Assembly (NCBI RefSeq): GCF_900491745.1
Contig: NZ_UETR01000028.1
Location: 1 to 39,295, forward strand
Length of the DNA stretch: 39,295 bases
From: Amarolinea aalborgensis
Lineage (GTDB): Bacteria; Chloroflexota; Anaerolineae; SSC4; Amarolineaceae
Direction: 5' to 3'
The notes beneath the pieces are model-generated. The model saw nothing but the letters and a program-made list of their open reading frames with translations. It made no database searches and was not told the origin of the DNA. Below, in pieces: positions 38,702-39,295 of the stretch. Positions within the stretch are counted from its first letter, which is position 1. Each line of letters begins with the position of its first letter. A program made the translations under genes and the position numbers.

Positions 38702-39187
38702 TTAGCTCTTATAACGAGCTACATAACCTTCGGTCGCTTTCATAAATTCTTGAAGCCAATCACTGCAGGGTATCACTTCTGTAAAATCTACAAATATCTT
38801 ATCAGGCTCCAAGGTAACCTTGGGCCCTACAAGGACTTTCCATTCAACGTCCCAGCCTTGTTGCTCTTCGGTCCAGAGAACAATCTGCCAAATAATCTTT
38901 GTTATAAAAATCTTAGCATTCCTCGGTCTGCTTTCCAATAATTGTCTGGCCGCAATAAATACATTTGTGAAAGAAACGCTATCAAATCTTGCTTCGAGAA
39001 CTTCGTTCTCAATGAATTCACCGACATCAGTTAAAGTGGTTATATTTATCTGTCTTTGTAACCTTGCTTCTGGATATTTCTTGTTACCCTTGAATCCTGC
39101 GTTGAAAAGACGAACTACTTGAGATTCTATATTGAGTTCAGATTGACAAGCAATTATCTTTTGGGAGTGATTTTTGTATCTTCTCAA
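38702..39187 (-). CDS. AT-rich orphan gene, hypothetical protein
   Basis: The 161-residue product has no domain I recognise. It begins RRYKNHSQKIIACQSE after a TTG start and contains TLTDVGEFIENEVLEARFDS, WQIVLWTEEQQGWDVEW and PDKIFVDFTEVIPCSDWL, suggesting a soluble alpha/beta protein. Its DNA is clearly richer in A and T than everything else in the window, including codons such as AAA, AAT and ATA, a sign of recent transfer. Its stop lies 11 bases from the third attC-like site, a spacing typical for a cassette gene. The start is uncertain: the frame is open further upstream to about 39270 but has no ATG or GTG there. Confidence 0.6.
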   Translation of the reverse strand: MRRYKNHSQKIIACQSELNIESQVVRLFNAGFKGNKKYPEARLQRQINITTLTDVGEFIENEVLEARFDSVSFTNVFIAARQLLESRPRNAKIFITKIIWQIVLWTEEQQGWDVEWKVLVGPKVTLEPDKIFVDFTEVIPCSDWLQEFMKATEGYVARYKS

Positions 39188-39204
39188 TAATCCGGGGTAA
39201 CCAG

Positions 39205-39295
39205 TTATGTTGGTTCCCAGGAAGCGCCTAGTGACAGTTCGATGGCGCGCTGCGTGATGAGGTCGGCGAGATCAGGCATCTGGCAGGCGCCAGAT
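39205..39295 (-). CDS. Possible 3' end of another gene at the window edge
   Basis: From the edge the minus strand is open and reads SGACQMPDLADLITQRAIEL then SLGASWEPT and a TAA at 39207-39205. It may be the C-terminus of a protein that begins outside, or a 24-codon gene starting at ATG 39279. Too little is visible to name it. Confidence 0.3.
   Translation of the reverse strand, partial: SGACQMPDLADLITQRAIELSLGASWEPT

Overview
The window looks like a chromosomal piece of a GC-rich member of the Chloroflexota (Anaerolineae/Caldilineae-like). I infer this from Thr-Pro-rich surface stalks, large secreted C25 (gingipain-type) peptidases, one ending in a FLPSF-type tail, an archaeal-type thiolase/HMG-CoA synthase pair, the phosphatase-DUF3090 pair shared with Actinobacteria, and dispersed palindromic intergenic repeats. 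No 16S or other decisive marker is present, so the phylum call is an inference.

Layout. 1-3.1 kb: 3'-truncated ychF (minus), then a two-gene ABC-2 exporter (plus). 3.2-14.3 kb: a minus-strand secretion locus of three C25 peptidase paralogues, a signal-peptidase-like protein with Cys in place of the catalytic Ser, and a FN3/Thr-Pro stalk protein. 14.4-18.1 kb: a divergent plus-strand set of a PqqD-like peptide chaperone, a previously unlisted 39-aa peptide gene with a lasso-type leader, and an HPr-kinase-like protein, facing a convergent B12-type radical SAM gene. This is the best candidate for a little-described peptide-modification system. 18.2-20.5 kb: GH2 glycosidase. 20.5-23.4 kb: palindromic repeats around a short secreted RHS-core protein with a toxin-like C-terminus, a coupled lipoprotein (possible immunity protein) and a displaced RHS fragment. 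23.4-29 kb: NAD-dependent sugar epimerase, BI-1 family membrane protein, MurJ flippase and GT-C glycosyltransferase, largely envelope functions. 29.2-32.6 kb: CBS-HMG-CoA synthase-thiolase operon (mevalonate entry) and a zinc-ribbon membrane protein. 32.7-35.4 kb: histidine phosphatase with duplicated promoters, DUF3090 protein and a His-rich membrane protein. 35.4-39.3 kb: repeats, then a likely integron cassette array (three attC-like sites) carrying an Arr-type ADP-ribosyltransferase with an extra domain, MazEF, HigBA and an AT-rich orphan gene.

How the parts fit. The 14.3 kb divergence point joins the C25/S26 operon and the PqqD/peptide/kinase set back to back. Each side has a recognisable sigma70-type promoter. 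A peptide made by the second set could be processed or displayed by the first, but no sequence feature proves that link. The right end is a mobile-gene zone in which toxin-antitoxin modules and an Arr homologue are separated by imperfect palindromes with integron core sites. No integrase is visible, so it could be the distal part of an integron or an attC cluster lacking an integrase. I saw no CRISPR array, tRNA, rRNA or transposase.
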